From JBBEBE01 sp040882505 (GTDB taxonomy: Bacteria > Bacteroidota > Rhodothermia > Balneolales > Balneolaceae): DNA of 64,000 nucleotides. Positions within the stretch are counted from its first letter, which is position 1. Each line of letters starts with the position of its first letter. The notes below the pieces were generated by a model. That model was given only the letters and a program-made list of their open reading frames with translations. It had not been told where the DNA came from and ran no database searches. Below are positions 27,012 through 35,588 of this stretch, piece after piece. The stretch is taken from assembly GCA_040882505.1 (NCBI GenBank), contig JBBEBE010000005.1:372001-436000 (forward strand), in the 5' to 3' direction. Position numbers and translations under genes: made by a program.

Positions 27012-27482
27012 ATGATGATGATATTGAAGGACAAGACCTGGATCGAATGGCCACTGATGGGACTTCTATTGCTGTTGGGGGCATGCAGTGGGACAGCATC
27101 CGAAACGGACCCGGCTTCCGACGGAACGACGTCTGCCTATCCGCAGAGTGAGGTCCTGCTGAAAACGACCACGACATGGGGGGGAGAGCCAATCGAGTGG
27201 CCGGAAGGTACAGCCGAAGCAAGCATGCTGCGGATCCAGATTCCGGTCGGAGCAGAGACGGGGATGCATCTGCACCCGATTCCCTCGTTCAATTATGTCC
27301 AACAGGGAATTTTGGAGGTAACCAACGAAGAGGGCGAAACGGTTCGACTCGAAGCGGGACAGGGATCTGCTGAAATCATCAACGAGATGCACAATGGCCG
27401 GAGTGTCGGTGAGGAGCCGGTGATTTTGGTCATTTTTTATGCCAGTGTGGAAGGCGGCGACTTGACGCGTTCGGCACAGTAA
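27012..27482 (+). CDS. Cupin-domain lipoprotein
   Basis: 156 aa. Signal with LLLGAC (lipid Cys) and a single cupin barrel: GAETGMHLHPIPSFNYVQQGILEV, with His-x-His and a downstream Asn/Glu-rich motif, and INEMHNG with a late His. The usual metal-binding histidines are present. Anchored outside the cytoplasm it may be a small dioxygenase, isomerase or sensor. Three consecutive ATG codons (27012, 27015, 27018) make the exact start ambiguous. Its position after the dehydrogenase suggests a role on the same substrate. Confidence 0.82.
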   Translation: MMMILKDKTWIEWPLMGLLLLLGACSGTASETDPASDGTTSAYPQSEVLLKTTTTWGGEPIEWPEGTAEASMLRIQIPVGAETGMHLHPIPSFNYVQQGILEVTNEEGETVRLEAGQGSAEIINEMHNGRSVGEEPVILVIFYASVEGGDLTRSAQ

Positions 27483-27591
27483 ATTTCCGGAAACCCGGCT
27501 TTCTGCAGGGTGGGGTTCGTTGCAATTCTCCGGGACGATGCTAAATTGCCGGTAGTGAATCTAACCGGAAGCTGAATCCGATGGAGGAGAT

Positions 27592-28872
27592 ATGTCTGAA
27601 CCCAAAACCCGCAAAGAATTCTTGAAAACCGTTTCGGCCGGTAGCCTGGCTGGCTGGGCCGGAGTGACGTTGCCCCCGACCGCTGCCGCATTTTCTGCAA
27701 AGGAAGAGTCGACGGATGGACAGCAGGTGATCGAACCCAATATGATCGGAGCGTATGGTCCTTGGGCCGATCAGTTGTATGGACACGAACCGGGTCGGCT
27801 CTCCTTTCGGAATGATCGCTGGCGCCATCTGGAGGATTGGAGGAGGGAAGCGCAGGCACGGTTCAGTGACTTGCTGGCTCGTCCGGATGCTGGGGGAACC
27901 CCGCGGGTGATTGTGCACGAGACCCTGCAGTATGACGGTCTTCATATCGAACGCCTATCCTGGCAGCTTCCATACGGTCCTCCCACAGAGGCGTACCTGC
28001 TCAAGCCGGCCGGCGCAAGCGGGCCGCTACCCGGTGTGTTGGCTCTGCACTCCCATGGAGGGAACAAATATTTCGGAAAGCGGAAGATTGCCCAGACGTC
28101 CGCTGAACAACATCCCATGTTGGGTCCCTTTCAGGAGAACTACTACGGAGGGCGTTCCTGGGCGAATGCACTGGCCAAACGTGGGTACGTTGTTTTGGTT
28201 CCGGATGCCTTTGCGTTCGAGAGCCGCCGCGTGCGGGTCGCCGATGTGACGGATCGAATCAAGAGAGATGGACGGGATGTGACCCGGGAAGAGCGTGAAG
28301 AAGATATCGTGGCCTACAACCAATGGGCCGGAAATCATGAACACATTCTCTCCAAGTCACTGTTCTGTGCCGGTACCACCTGGCCAGGGGTTTTTGTGGC
28401 CGAGGATCAACGTGCGCTCGATGTTTTGGAGGAGCGACCGGATGTAGATGCCTCTCGATTGGGATGCTGCGGCCTTTCGGGCGGAGGGTTGCGCTCGGTC
28501 ATGCTTGGCGGACTGGATCCGAGGGTAGAAGCGGCTGCCAGTGTTTGTATGGTGAGTACGTGGCGGGATTATCTACTTTACAACTCCTTCACCCACACAT
28601 GGATGATCTATATCCCTCATCTGCCCCGGGAGATGGACTACTCCGAAATCTTCTCTCTTCAGGCACCCAAACCACGTTTTGTTCTCGGTTGCGAGGAAGA
28701 CAGCATCTTCGACTACAACGAGCAGCGCCGTTCCCATCGGATTCTCCACGAGGTGTATGAGAAGGCGGGCGCCTCTTCGCAACTGCGGACGCAGTTCTAC
28801 CCTGGTGGCCACAAGTTTGACCAACAGATGCAGGAAGATGCATTCGACTGGTTCGATGAACAAATTGGCTGA
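27592..28872 (+). CDS. Tat-exported alpha/beta hydrolase (acetyl-xylan-esterase/dienelactone-hydrolase-like)
   Basis: 426 aa. The N-terminus (TRKEFLKTVSAGSLAGWAG) is a Tat-like signal but with KTRK instead of a strict RR pair, so export is probable rather than proven. The hydrolase core has GVLALHSHGGNKYFGK, the nucleophile elbow CGLSGGG (Ser296), an acid in CEEDSIFD (Asp370 or Asp374) and His407 in PGGHKFD, a full catalytic triad. It probably deacylates a sugar or aromatic ester. An excellent GGAGGAG site precedes the ATG. The end overlaps the next gene by 17 nt. Confidence 0.87.
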   Translation: MSEPKTRKEFLKTVSAGSLAGWAGVTLPPTAAAFSAKEESTDGQQVIEPNMIGAYGPWADQLYGHEPGRLSFRNDRWRHLEDWRREAQARFSDLLARPDAGGTPRVIVHETLQYDGLHIERLSWQLPYGPPTEAYLLKPAGASGPLPGVLALHSHGGNKYFGKRKIAQTSAEQHPMLGPFQENYYGGRSWANALAKRGYVVLVPDAFAFESRRVRVADVTDRIKRDGRDVTREEREEDIVAYNQWAGNHEHILSKSLFCAGTTWPGVFVAEDQRALDVLEERPDVDASRLGCCGLSGGGLRSVMLGGLDPRVEAAASVCMVSTWRDYLLYNSFTHTWMIYIPHLPREMDYSEIFSLQAPKPRFVLGCEEDSIFDYNEQRRSHRILHEVYEKAGASSQLRTQFYPGGHKFDQQMQEDAFDWFDEQIG

Positions 28873-29689
28873 ACCGACCCGGACCCGACGAGCCCGGCAT
28901 GGAATCCGTCTCTGTCTGGTTGTCTTGATGCTGATTATGGGCCCGGGAAGGGTGGACCCGATCCGTGCCCAATCGGCCGGCTCTCCCGAAATCCTTACGT
29001 ATGGATATCGGGTAATCGAGAGCTATCCGCACGATCCGGATGCGTTTACCCAAGGGCTGTTGGTTGCCGACGGGGATCTGTACGAGAGTACAGGCCGGCT
29101 CGGAGAGTCCTCCCTGCGGCGAGTAGAGCTCGAGAGCGGGAAGGTGAAACAGATCCATCATCTGGCAGAGGATCTGTTTGGCGAAGGGCTGGCTCGTTGG
29201 GAGGACCGACTCATTCAGATCACCTATCGTGCAGGATTGGGATTTGTCTACGACCGGGAGTCTTTTCGAGAGATTCGCCGGTTTCGATACACAGGTGAAG
29301 GGTGGGGGCTCACAAGCAGCGATACGCATCTGATCCTGAGTGACGGAAGTGCCAGTTTGCGGTTCCTGGACCCGGTATCCTTTGAAGTGGTACAGACCGT
29401 GGTTGTCACGGAGCAGGGAGAGCCGGTGGATCTGTTGAATGAACTGGAGATGGTCGGGGATCGGCTTTTTGCCAATGTACTTTTCTCGGAGGATCTGTTG
29501 ATCATTGACCCGGTGAGCGGAGCTGTAACAGGTAGGGTCGACCTTCGAGGACTGTTGATCCCTCCGGAGCAGGGACCCCTGCCCAATGTGCTCAACGGGA
29601 TTGCATGGGACCCGGAGAACGATCGTCTTTTCGTGACCGGAAAACTGTGGCCCCGGCTTTTTGAGATCGAGCTGATTCCGAATCCCTGA
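28856..29689 (+). CDS. Glutaminyl-peptide cyclotransferase-like propeller protein
   Basis: 277 aa from ATG 28856, which overlaps the hydrolase end. A signal peptide (LCLVVLMLIMG, cleavage near IRAQS) precedes a five-bladed propeller typical of the plant/bacterial type of glutaminyl cyclase: ESYPHDPDAFTQGLLV, LYESTGRLGESSLRRVEL, GEGLARWEDRLIQITY, LLNELEMVGDRLFANVLFSEDLLIID and NVLNGIAWDPENDRLFVTGK. The family turns N-terminal Gln of exported proteins into pyroglutamate. Why it sits here is unclear; it might mature a secreted neighbour. Its stop lies in a hairpin shared with the convergent gene. Confidence 0.88.
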   Translation: MNKLAEPTRTRRARHGIRLCLVVLMLIMGPGRVDPIRAQSAGSPEILTYGYRVIESYPHDPDAFTQGLLVADGDLYESTGRLGESSLRRVELESGKVKQIHHLAEDLFGEGLARWEDRLIQITYRAGLGFVYDRESFREIRRFRYTGEGWGLTSSDTHLILSDGSASLRFLDPVSFEVVQTVVVTEQGEPVDLLNELEMVGDRLFANVLFSEDLLIIDPVSGAVTGRVDLRGLLIPPEQGPLPNVLNGIAWDPENDRLFVTGKLWPRLFEIELIPNP

Positions 29690-29705
29690 CAGGAGGGATC
29701 AGGGA
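29683..29705. terminator. Hairpin covering both stop codons of convergent genes
   Basis: TCCCTGA (29683-29689) and TCAGGGA (29699-29705) form a 7-bp stem with a 9-nt loop. Each arm contains the stop codon of one of the two convergent genes. There is no T-run, so bidirectional termination is only possible. Confidence 0.35.
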
Positions 29706-31150
29706 GTGTTGGAGCCCGGGCGAGGTTCGGGCGATTCATATTCGACCGGTGTCGCATACGGTCCATCCATCTCATAGGGTAGCTGCCAATACCGTTCGCC
29801 GGAGAGCTCACCAAAATAGAGTCGGGATGGAGAGATCTCGTCCGGATTGCCATCGGCCCAGTAGAGGGAGAAGGGGTCCGAGGCGTGAAGCGGGCGCCGG
29901 ACGTATGTGTGATTGAATTCACTGTTGACGGTTATTTGTCGTTTTTTTTCCCAGGTGGCTCCTTGATCCCGGCTCTCCCATCGTTCCAACTCGCCCCCGG
30001 TTCCCCAGGCTTGCGGCCCGGTTCCTGTGGGCCCGACGACCACCCACCGATCTTCCAGGACAAACAGGCTTCCCAGATCGTAGTTGTGATCCGACCGTGC
30101 CACGACAGAGTGGACCCATTCGGATCCGATCCATCGGGAGAGCTCCCAAAAGCGGGGTTCACTACTCGGGCCCGCTTCATGGGATCCACTGGTGACATAG
30201 AGCAGGAGCGGGTGTCCGTTCCGGTCCCAATTCAGATCGAGGGTGTACTGCAGACGGCCGTTGGCAGATAGATTGCGGATCCTCGCCGGATGGTCCTCCT
30301 CTGCGAGTGGCAGATCGACGGTTGTGCCATCTGCTGTTGTCCAGCTTTGGCCACCATCCCGACTCTGGATATAGTAGAGATCGGTTCTCCGGTCTACATT
30401 TCCATTCGGGTGCCGGTTGAAAAAGGTTCCCAGGACGCCATCATTCCAGGAGCTCACTTGGTAGTGTCCTCCGATGCCAGCCACTTTACGGGGTTCTTCC
30501 CACGTTCGACCGTCCGGACTGCGTTCCAGGTAGAGCTCCCGGCCATTGGAGTACCGGGTGAACAGGTGAAGGAGCCCGTTGTCGGTCCACCACGGCTGTG
30601 GGTAGGTGAATTCATCTTCCCGGATCCGTTCGAAATGGTCTGTCGAGTAGGGAGCGCTGCTTCGGTAAATGATCCCGGCACGGCGCGTACTCCGGCCACT
30701 GACAAAGATCCAGAGATACCCGTCCGAATCAATGGTTAGGCTGGGGTTGTCGTGCGGGTCGTCGACACCAGGGCTCACATGTACCACGGTCGGTTGGGGT
30801 ACCCGGTGCTGTGTGTGATCGTACCATGAAGCCATGACAACCAGTTGCCGATCTCCGGTTCCGGTTGCCCCTCCATAGACGAAAAACGTCTTCCCGCTTT
30901 CGGGAGAGTGAATCGCCATCGGAATGTGGTTGGCCGTGTAGGTGCCCAAGCCCCCGGAGTATTTGTCTCCGTATGGACCGAATTGTCCCAGTGTGAACCA
31001 GATTCCCCGATATCCATCCACGTTGTCGTTGGTTTGCGGGAGAGGTTGACTCATTGTCGGCCGGGCGGCCAGTAGAGACAAGACCAGAAGGAAGAGGATT
31101 CGAAAACGGGCGGGTTGCGGGGTCAAACGGGTGCGCGTCGGTCGGATCAT
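29699..31150 (-). CDS. Exported BNR-repeat propeller protein (BNR_4 type)
   Basis: 483 aa with a signal peptide (RILFLLVLSLLAARPTMSQ). The opening GYRGIWFTLGQFGPYGDKYSGGLGTYTANHIPMA and HSPESGKTFFVYGG, then DDPHDNPSLTIDSDGYLWIFVSGR, are characteristic of BNR_4 proteins, seven-bladed propellers that include polysaccharide lyases such as ulvan lyases as well as uncharacterised members. Asp-box-like repeats (SRDGGQSWTT, SRDQGATWEKK) are present. A catalytic His/Tyr pair cannot be assigned with certainty. It faces the SusC/D locus and may act on the same glycan. Confidence 0.8.
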   Translation of the reverse strand: MIRPTRTRLTPQPARFRILFLLVLSLLAARPTMSQPLPQTNDNVDGYRGIWFTLGQFGPYGDKYSGGLGTYTANHIPMAIHSPESGKTFFVYGGATGTGDRQLVVMASWYDHTQHRVPQPTVVHVSPGVDDPHDNPSLTIDSDGYLWIFVSGRSTRRAGIIYRSSAPYSTDHFERIREDEFTYPQPWWTDNGLLHLFTRYSNGRELYLERSPDGRTWEEPRKVAGIGGHYQVSSWNDGVLGTFFNRHPNGNVDRRTDLYYIQSRDGGQSWTTADGTTVDLPLAEEDHPARIRNLSANGRLQYTLDLNWDRNGHPLLLYVTSGSHEAGPSSEPRFWELSRWIGSEWVHSVVARSDHNYDLGSLFVLEDRWVVVGPTGTGPQAWGTGGELERWESRDQGATWEKKRQITVNSEFNHTYVRRPLHASDPFSLYWADGNPDEISPSRLYFGELSGERYWQLPYEMDGPYATPVEYESPEPRPGSNTP

Positions 31151-31312
31151 TATTGGGGCGATTGCGTGGGGATTCCTTCTGCTTCGTGGAATCTACCAAT
31201 TTTCGGACCCGATTCGACCAATTGAATCCATCCCTTGCCTCACCAGATCCAGAGTGGTATCGTGCAGGATGCATGGGGAGTATAATGGATTCAGAGGCAG
31301 ACGGGAAGGTCG

Positions 31313-32668
31313 ATGAAACAGTCACTTTGGGAGTGGTACCGGGATCGAATTCGCAAACACTGCATTCGATCGGAGGATGAGCCGGAAGATCTGCAATACT
31401 GGCAGGATTATCTTTTTGCTTCGTCAATGACCTGGCTTGTTCCACTCAGTCTGATCGCCCTGATTCCCGGTATTTATGTCTCACGAGTAGCCGATTCGCC
31501 GATACTGGTTTGGGTCGACATACTGGTTCTCCCGTACATGTTGTCGGTGCTTCTTTTGCCGGGTCTTTCGGTGTTGGTGCGAAAGCTGCTGTCGGTAGGG
31601 GGGATCTATCTGATTGCAGTCATTCTGTTAATTGAACTCTCAAGTTTTGGCCCGGGCCTTCTCTATCTGTTGGCCGTCAATATTTTAACGGTTCTGATAC
31701 TGGGTCGGTTCTGGGGGATGGTCTCGGTGGCGTTGAATCTGCTGATCTCCATCGGGGTCACCCTTCTTATTTATTTGGGGCTCTTTGATTTCTTGCGAAT
31801 CCATGAGTACAATGTATCCACATGGATCGGAGTCTCTTCGAACCTGGTCTTTTTGAGCTCGATTTCCGTTATCATGATTCCTGTACTGTTTGACGGTTTG
31901 CAGGCAACGATTCTGAGGCAGCGAGAGTTGGAACAGGACTTGATCGAGGCCAATCAAGAGCTTGAGAGTTTTGCGACCGTGGCGTCGCATGACATGAAGG
32001 AACCACTCAGGATGATCCATAGTTTCATGCAACTGCTCGAGAAGCGGTACGGTTCACATCTGGAGGATCGGGGAAAACAGTATATCGAGTTTGCCCGGGA
32101 CGGTTCCCGCAGAATGATGGATCTGATTGACGATCTGCTGGAGTATTCGCGAGTCGGGAGAAAGTATATCCATTTCGAAGAGGTGGATCTCTCGAGTTGT
32201 TTGACGAGTGCGCAGAATCTGTATGGCGCAGAGCTGGAGGCCTTGTCGGGCCGGGTAGAAGCACAGACTCTTCCCACGGTTCGAGCGGTTCCGGTGGCCA
32301 TGCGACTGGTGATGCAGAATCTGATTTCCAATGCACTGAAGTATCACCGGGACGGAGTTCCACCCCGAATCAAGGTGAGCAGCCAGGAAGTGGGGGGTCA
32401 ATGGATCGTGGACGTGCAAGACAACGGGATGGGAATCGATGAGGCCTACCATGAGGAGATCTTTCAGCTGTTCCGACGCTTGCACGCGCGAGACGAAATT
32501 GCCGGTTCCGGACTGGGACTTGCCATCTGCAAAAAAATCATGGAGCAGCACGGTGGCTCCATCTCGGTGAACTCCGTTCCGGGTGAAGGGTCGGTTTTCA
32601 GACTTCAATTTCCGGGACGGGACTCTTTGGAGAGACGGGACGTTTCGCATAATCGGGGAGAAGGGTAG
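31313..32668 (+). CDS. Membrane sensor histidine kinase
   Basis: 451 aa. Six predicted membrane helices between residues 37 and 196 form an integral sensor without a large periplasmic loop. A coiled-coil linker (ATILRQRELEQDLIEANQELE) leads to the HisKA domain (FATVASHDMKEPLRMI, His226) and a complete HATPase: NLISNALKYH (N), DVQDNGMGID (G1) and GSGLGLAICKKI (G2). This HisKA style (SHDLKEPLR) is that of phytochrome-like kinases, which usually pair with separate single-domain or hybrid receivers. The next gene, starting 2 nt after the stop, begins with such a receiver, so direct phosphotransfer is likely. Confidence 0.92.
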   Translation: MKQSLWEWYRDRIRKHCIRSEDEPEDLQYWQDYLFASSMTWLVPLSLIALIPGIYVSRVADSPILVWVDILVLPYMLSVLLLPGLSVLVRKLLSVGGIYLIAVILLIELSSFGPGLLYLLAVNILTVLILGRFWGMVSVALNLLISIGVTLLIYLGLFDFLRIHEYNVSTWIGVSSNLVFLSSISVIMIPVLFDGLQATILRQRELEQDLIEANQELESFATVASHDMKEPLRMIHSFMQLLEKRYGSHLEDRGKQYIEFARDGSRRMMDLIDDLLEYSRVGRKYIHFEEVDLSSCLTSAQNLYGAELEALSGRVEAQTLPTVRAVPVAMRLVMQNLISNALKYHRDGVPPRIKVSSQEVGGQWIVDVQDNGMGIDEAYHEEIFQLFRRLHARDEIAGSGLGLAICKKIMEQHGGSISVNSVPGEGSVFRLQFPGRDSLERRDVSHNRGEG

Positions 32669-32670
32669 GT

Positions 32671-34122
32671 ATGGTGAGAGACGATCGGCCCATTCATCTG
32701 TTGATCATTGAAGACAATCCGGGGGATTATCTACTGACGGAGGAGTATCTGCGGGAAGTCATGAGGCGGGTGACATTGACGCAAGTGACCACGTGGAGTG
32801 ATGCCCGAACCGAACTGTTGAAGCATCGCGAGATGTTTGATGCCATCCTGCTCGATCTCTCGCTGCCGGATAAAAAAGGTCAGGAGTTGGTCGAAAGTCT
32901 GCTGGAGCTCTCCGGGCCGGCACCGGTCATCGTCTTGACGGGGTATCGGGATCTGGATTTCAGTGTTCAAACACTCTCTACAGGCGTTTCGGATTACCTC
33001 CTCAAGGATGAGCTCTCCCCGACACTGCTCTACAAGAGTATTCGCTACAGTATGGAGCGGCGTACGTTTTCATCACGTATGCTCGAGTCTGAACGGAGTT
33101 ACCGATCCCTGTTCAACTTGACGCCTCTCCCGATGTGGCTTTTTGACCTGGAAACGCTACGGTTTCTGGATGTCAATCAGGCGGCGATCCAGAATTACGG
33201 GTACAGCAAGGAGGAGTTTCTCTCGATGACAATTCGGGACCTTCGAGCCGGGAAGGAGGAACAGGACCAGTTGGATCGATCTCTGCAGAAGGCTCGGGGT
33301 GCCGGCCATTTTTCCGGTATGTATGCTGTGCACACCCGAAAGGGTGGGGAACCTGTGTACGCATTGCTGGAGGGGAACGATATCACGTACAATGGGCGTG
33401 ATGCACGGATTATCGTCGCAAACGACATTACCGAGAAGCGGAAGCAGGAGCAGGCACTGGTGGCGTCCCTCAAAGAGAAGGAGACGCTATTGGCGGAAAT
33501 CCATCATCGTGTGAAGAATAATCTGGCCGTGGTTTCGGCCATGATGATGTTGCAGGCAGATCAAGCCGAAGGGGATCGTGTACAGCCGATCCTGTATGAC
33601 AGTATGCGCCGGATCAAGACGATGGCCAATGTACATGAGCACCTCTATCGGTCGAGCAGTTTTTCACGAATCGATTTTTCGGAGAACCTTCGGCAGTTGA
33701 TCGAGGAGGTCTCCGGTTCCATGGCAGGTGAGCGAAAACCCACTTTGAATTTGGATTTGGGCCCTGTCGAGCTAAACATCAATCAGGCGGTTCCCTGTTC
33801 ACTGATCGCCAACGAGGTGATCACCAATGTACTCAAACACGCATTCCCGGACAGCCTGAACGAGGAGGCCCGTATCCATGCGGGTCTGTTCGAACGGAAC
33901 GGTCTCGTTACGATTTGCATTGAGGACAACGGAGTGGGCCTTCCTTCGGGAGTGAGTGACAAGGAGACGAGATCTCTCGGGTTTCAGTTGATCGAATCCC
34001 TGGTTCTGCAGTTGCAGGGGAGCTACGAGTATCGCAATCGTCCGGGTGGCGGCACACGCTTCGAGTTGAGGTTTGAACCGAGTGAACGGAAGGGAGCAGC
34101 CAATGTGTACATGCAAGGGTAA
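32671..34122 (+). CDS. Receiver-PAS-HisKA_2 hybrid sensor kinase
   Basis: 483 aa. Residues 7-125 are a receiver (IIEDNPGD acidic pocket, phospho-acceptor Asp62 in ILLDLSLPD, LTGYRD, LLKDEL), 140-258 a PAS/PAC domain, ~275-350 HisKA_2 (EIHHRVKNN, His278/279) and ~365-475 HATPase with ANEVITN, IEDNGVGL and SLGFQLIES all intact. It is organised as an intermediate that receives phosphate from the membrane kinase just upstream and can itself phosphorylate a further partner. It is spaced 2 nt from both neighbours. The lone receiver at 35589 is a candidate downstream partner. Confidence 0.92.
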   Translation: MVRDDRPIHLLIIEDNPGDYLLTEEYLREVMRRVTLTQVTTWSDARTELLKHREMFDAILLDLSLPDKKGQELVESLLELSGPAPVIVLTGYRDLDFSVQTLSTGVSDYLLKDELSPTLLYKSIRYSMERRTFSSRMLESERSYRSLFNLTPLPMWLFDLETLRFLDVNQAAIQNYGYSKEEFLSMTIRDLRAGKEEQDQLDRSLQKARGAGHFSGMYAVHTRKGGEPVYALLEGNDITYNGRDARIIVANDITEKRKQEQALVASLKEKETLLAEIHHRVKNNLAVVSAMMMLQADQAEGDRVQPILYDSMRRIKTMANVHEHLYRSSSFSRIDFSENLRQLIEEVSGSMAGERKPTLNLDLGPVELNINQAVPCSLIANEVITNVLKHAFPDSLNEEARIHAGLFERNGLVTICIEDNGVGLPSGVSDKETRSLGFQLIESLVLQLQGSYEYRNRPGGGTRFELRFEPSERKGAANVYMQG

Positions 34123-34124
34123 TC

Positions 34125-35432
34125 ATGCCGGATGAGCAGCCGGTTCATATTCATTGGTTCCGACGGGATCTGCGCTTGACGGACCACCGGGTTCTTCATC
34201 AGGCTGTTCGGAGTGGGTATCCGGTTGTGCCACTCTTTATTTTTGATCGGGATATTTTGGACCGTTTGGAGAATCGAACGGATCGCCGGGTCCACTTTAT
34301 TCATCGGCAGCTCCAACGTCTGAAGAAGACTCTCCAGACGGTTGGTTCCGATCTGGTGGTCAAGACTGGAAGGCCGGAAGGGGTTTGGCGGGAGGTACTT
34401 TCGGCGTCGAATGTGGCATCGGTCAGTGTGGTTCGGGATTACGAGCCGTATGCCAGGGAGCGGGACCAGGCAATTTGGAGTCTTTTGAAAGAGAATGGAG
34501 TTCGTCTCTCCGGATACAAAGACCAGGTCATTTTCGAGCGGTCCGACATTCTGACGAAGGCGGGAGATCCGTTCAAAGTCTTCACGCCGTATGCCAAACA
34601 GTGGCGCCGTCACCTACAGGAGAGTGATTTGGAGTCCTTTGACGTGGATTTGTCTGCATTCCAGAAGCTGGATCCTTCTCCTCTCCCGTCACTCGACGAT
34701 CTGGGGTTTCGACCGGTTTCCGACCTGCCGGCAGCGGATCCCCGTCCATTGCCGCTCGACATTATAAAGGGGTACAGGGAGACCCGGGATCTGCCCGGCC
34801 AGTCGGGAACCACTCGACTCGGCGTTCATCTCCGGTTTGGCACCCTCTCCATCCGCGAATTGGTTCGGCTGGCACGAACAGCCAACCCGACGTTCCTCAA
34901 CGAACTTGTCTGGCGAGAATTTTTTCAAATGGTTCTTTGGCACCATCCGGAATCTGTACATCGCGCAATCAGACCCGAGTACGACCGGATTGAATGGGAG
35001 GAAAACCCCGACCATTTCCAGGCATGGTGTGAGGGACAGACCGGCTATCCGATGGTGGATGCCGGCATGCGGGAGCTCAACGAGACCGGCTTCATGCACA
35101 ACCGCGCCCGAATGGTCGCGGCCGGTTTTCTCTGTAAACACCTGCTGATCGACTGGCGGAAAGGGGAGCGTTATTTTGCATCCCGACTCATCGACTTTGA
35201 ATGTGCCTCCAATGTGGGCAACTGGCAGTGGGCGGCCGGCTCGGGGCACGATGCGGCCCCTTGGTTCCGGATTTTCAATCCGATCCGTCAGCAGGAGCGG
35301 TTCGATCCGGATTTACACTATGCGAGGAAATTTCTTCCTGAATACGGCACAACTGCCTATCCCGAACCGATCATTGAACATGCCAAAGCGCGTGAACGCG
35401 CGCTGGATCGTTACCGACGCGCACTGAAATAG
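34125..35432 (+). CDS. phrB: Class I CPD photolyase
   Basis: 435 aa. N-terminal antenna-binding Rossmann domain (HIHWFRRDLRLTDHRVLHQA) and C-terminal FAD domain with TRLGVHLRFGTLSIRELV, NELVWREFFQMVLW, MVDAGMRELNETGFMHNRARM, SNVGNWQWAAGSG and DAAPWFRIFNP. Residues of the electron-transfer tryptophan chain and the NxxR of the lesion site are visible. It uses blue light to split cyclobutane pyrimidine dimers. Its start lies 2 nt after the hybrid kinase, so it is very likely co-transcribed with two signalling proteins, an uncommon arrangement suggesting control by light or stress. Confidence 0.93.
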   Translation: MPDEQPVHIHWFRRDLRLTDHRVLHQAVRSGYPVVPLFIFDRDILDRLENRTDRRVHFIHRQLQRLKKTLQTVGSDLVVKTGRPEGVWREVLSASNVASVSVVRDYEPYARERDQAIWSLLKENGVRLSGYKDQVIFERSDILTKAGDPFKVFTPYAKQWRRHLQESDLESFDVDLSAFQKLDPSPLPSLDDLGFRPVSDLPAADPRPLPLDIIKGYRETRDLPGQSGTTRLGVHLRFGTLSIRELVRLARTANPTFLNELVWREFFQMVLWHHPESVHRAIRPEYDRIEWEENPDHFQAWCEGQTGYPMVDAGMRELNETGFMHNRARMVAAGFLCKHLLIDWRKGERYFASRLIDFECASNVGNWQWAAGSGHDAAPWFRIFNPIRQQERFDPDLHYARKFLPEYGTTAYPEPIIEHAKARERALDRYRRALK

Positions 35433-35507
35433 TCGTCGATGGATGACAAGGATCCGGGCAGCAGCCGGTAGCTTGTTCGAGGCCAATTGGTTGAAATATT
35501 CGGTTTC

Positions 35508-35588
35508 CGCCAACCCTATTTATTAAAATCTTTTAACTATTAGAAAACCTTAATACATTGCTTCTGTCAACGAATCACGGAGGCAGAT
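35508..35588 (+). promoter_or_regulatory. AT-rich promoter region and RBS for a receiver gene
   Basis: A sharply AT-rich stretch (35508-35562, with TTTATTAAAATC, TTTTAACTATTAG and TTAATACATTG) interrupts the GC-rich background. TACATTG near 35552 is a partial -7 match. GGAGG about 8 nt before ATG 35589 is a strong ribosome-binding site. Confidence 0.5.

Noticed and set aside
15457..31150. Type IX sorting C-terminal domains on the secreted proteins
   Set aside because: The C-termini of the propellers and hydrolases lack the ~80-residue sorting domain pattern, so they are more likely periplasmic or lipid-anchored.
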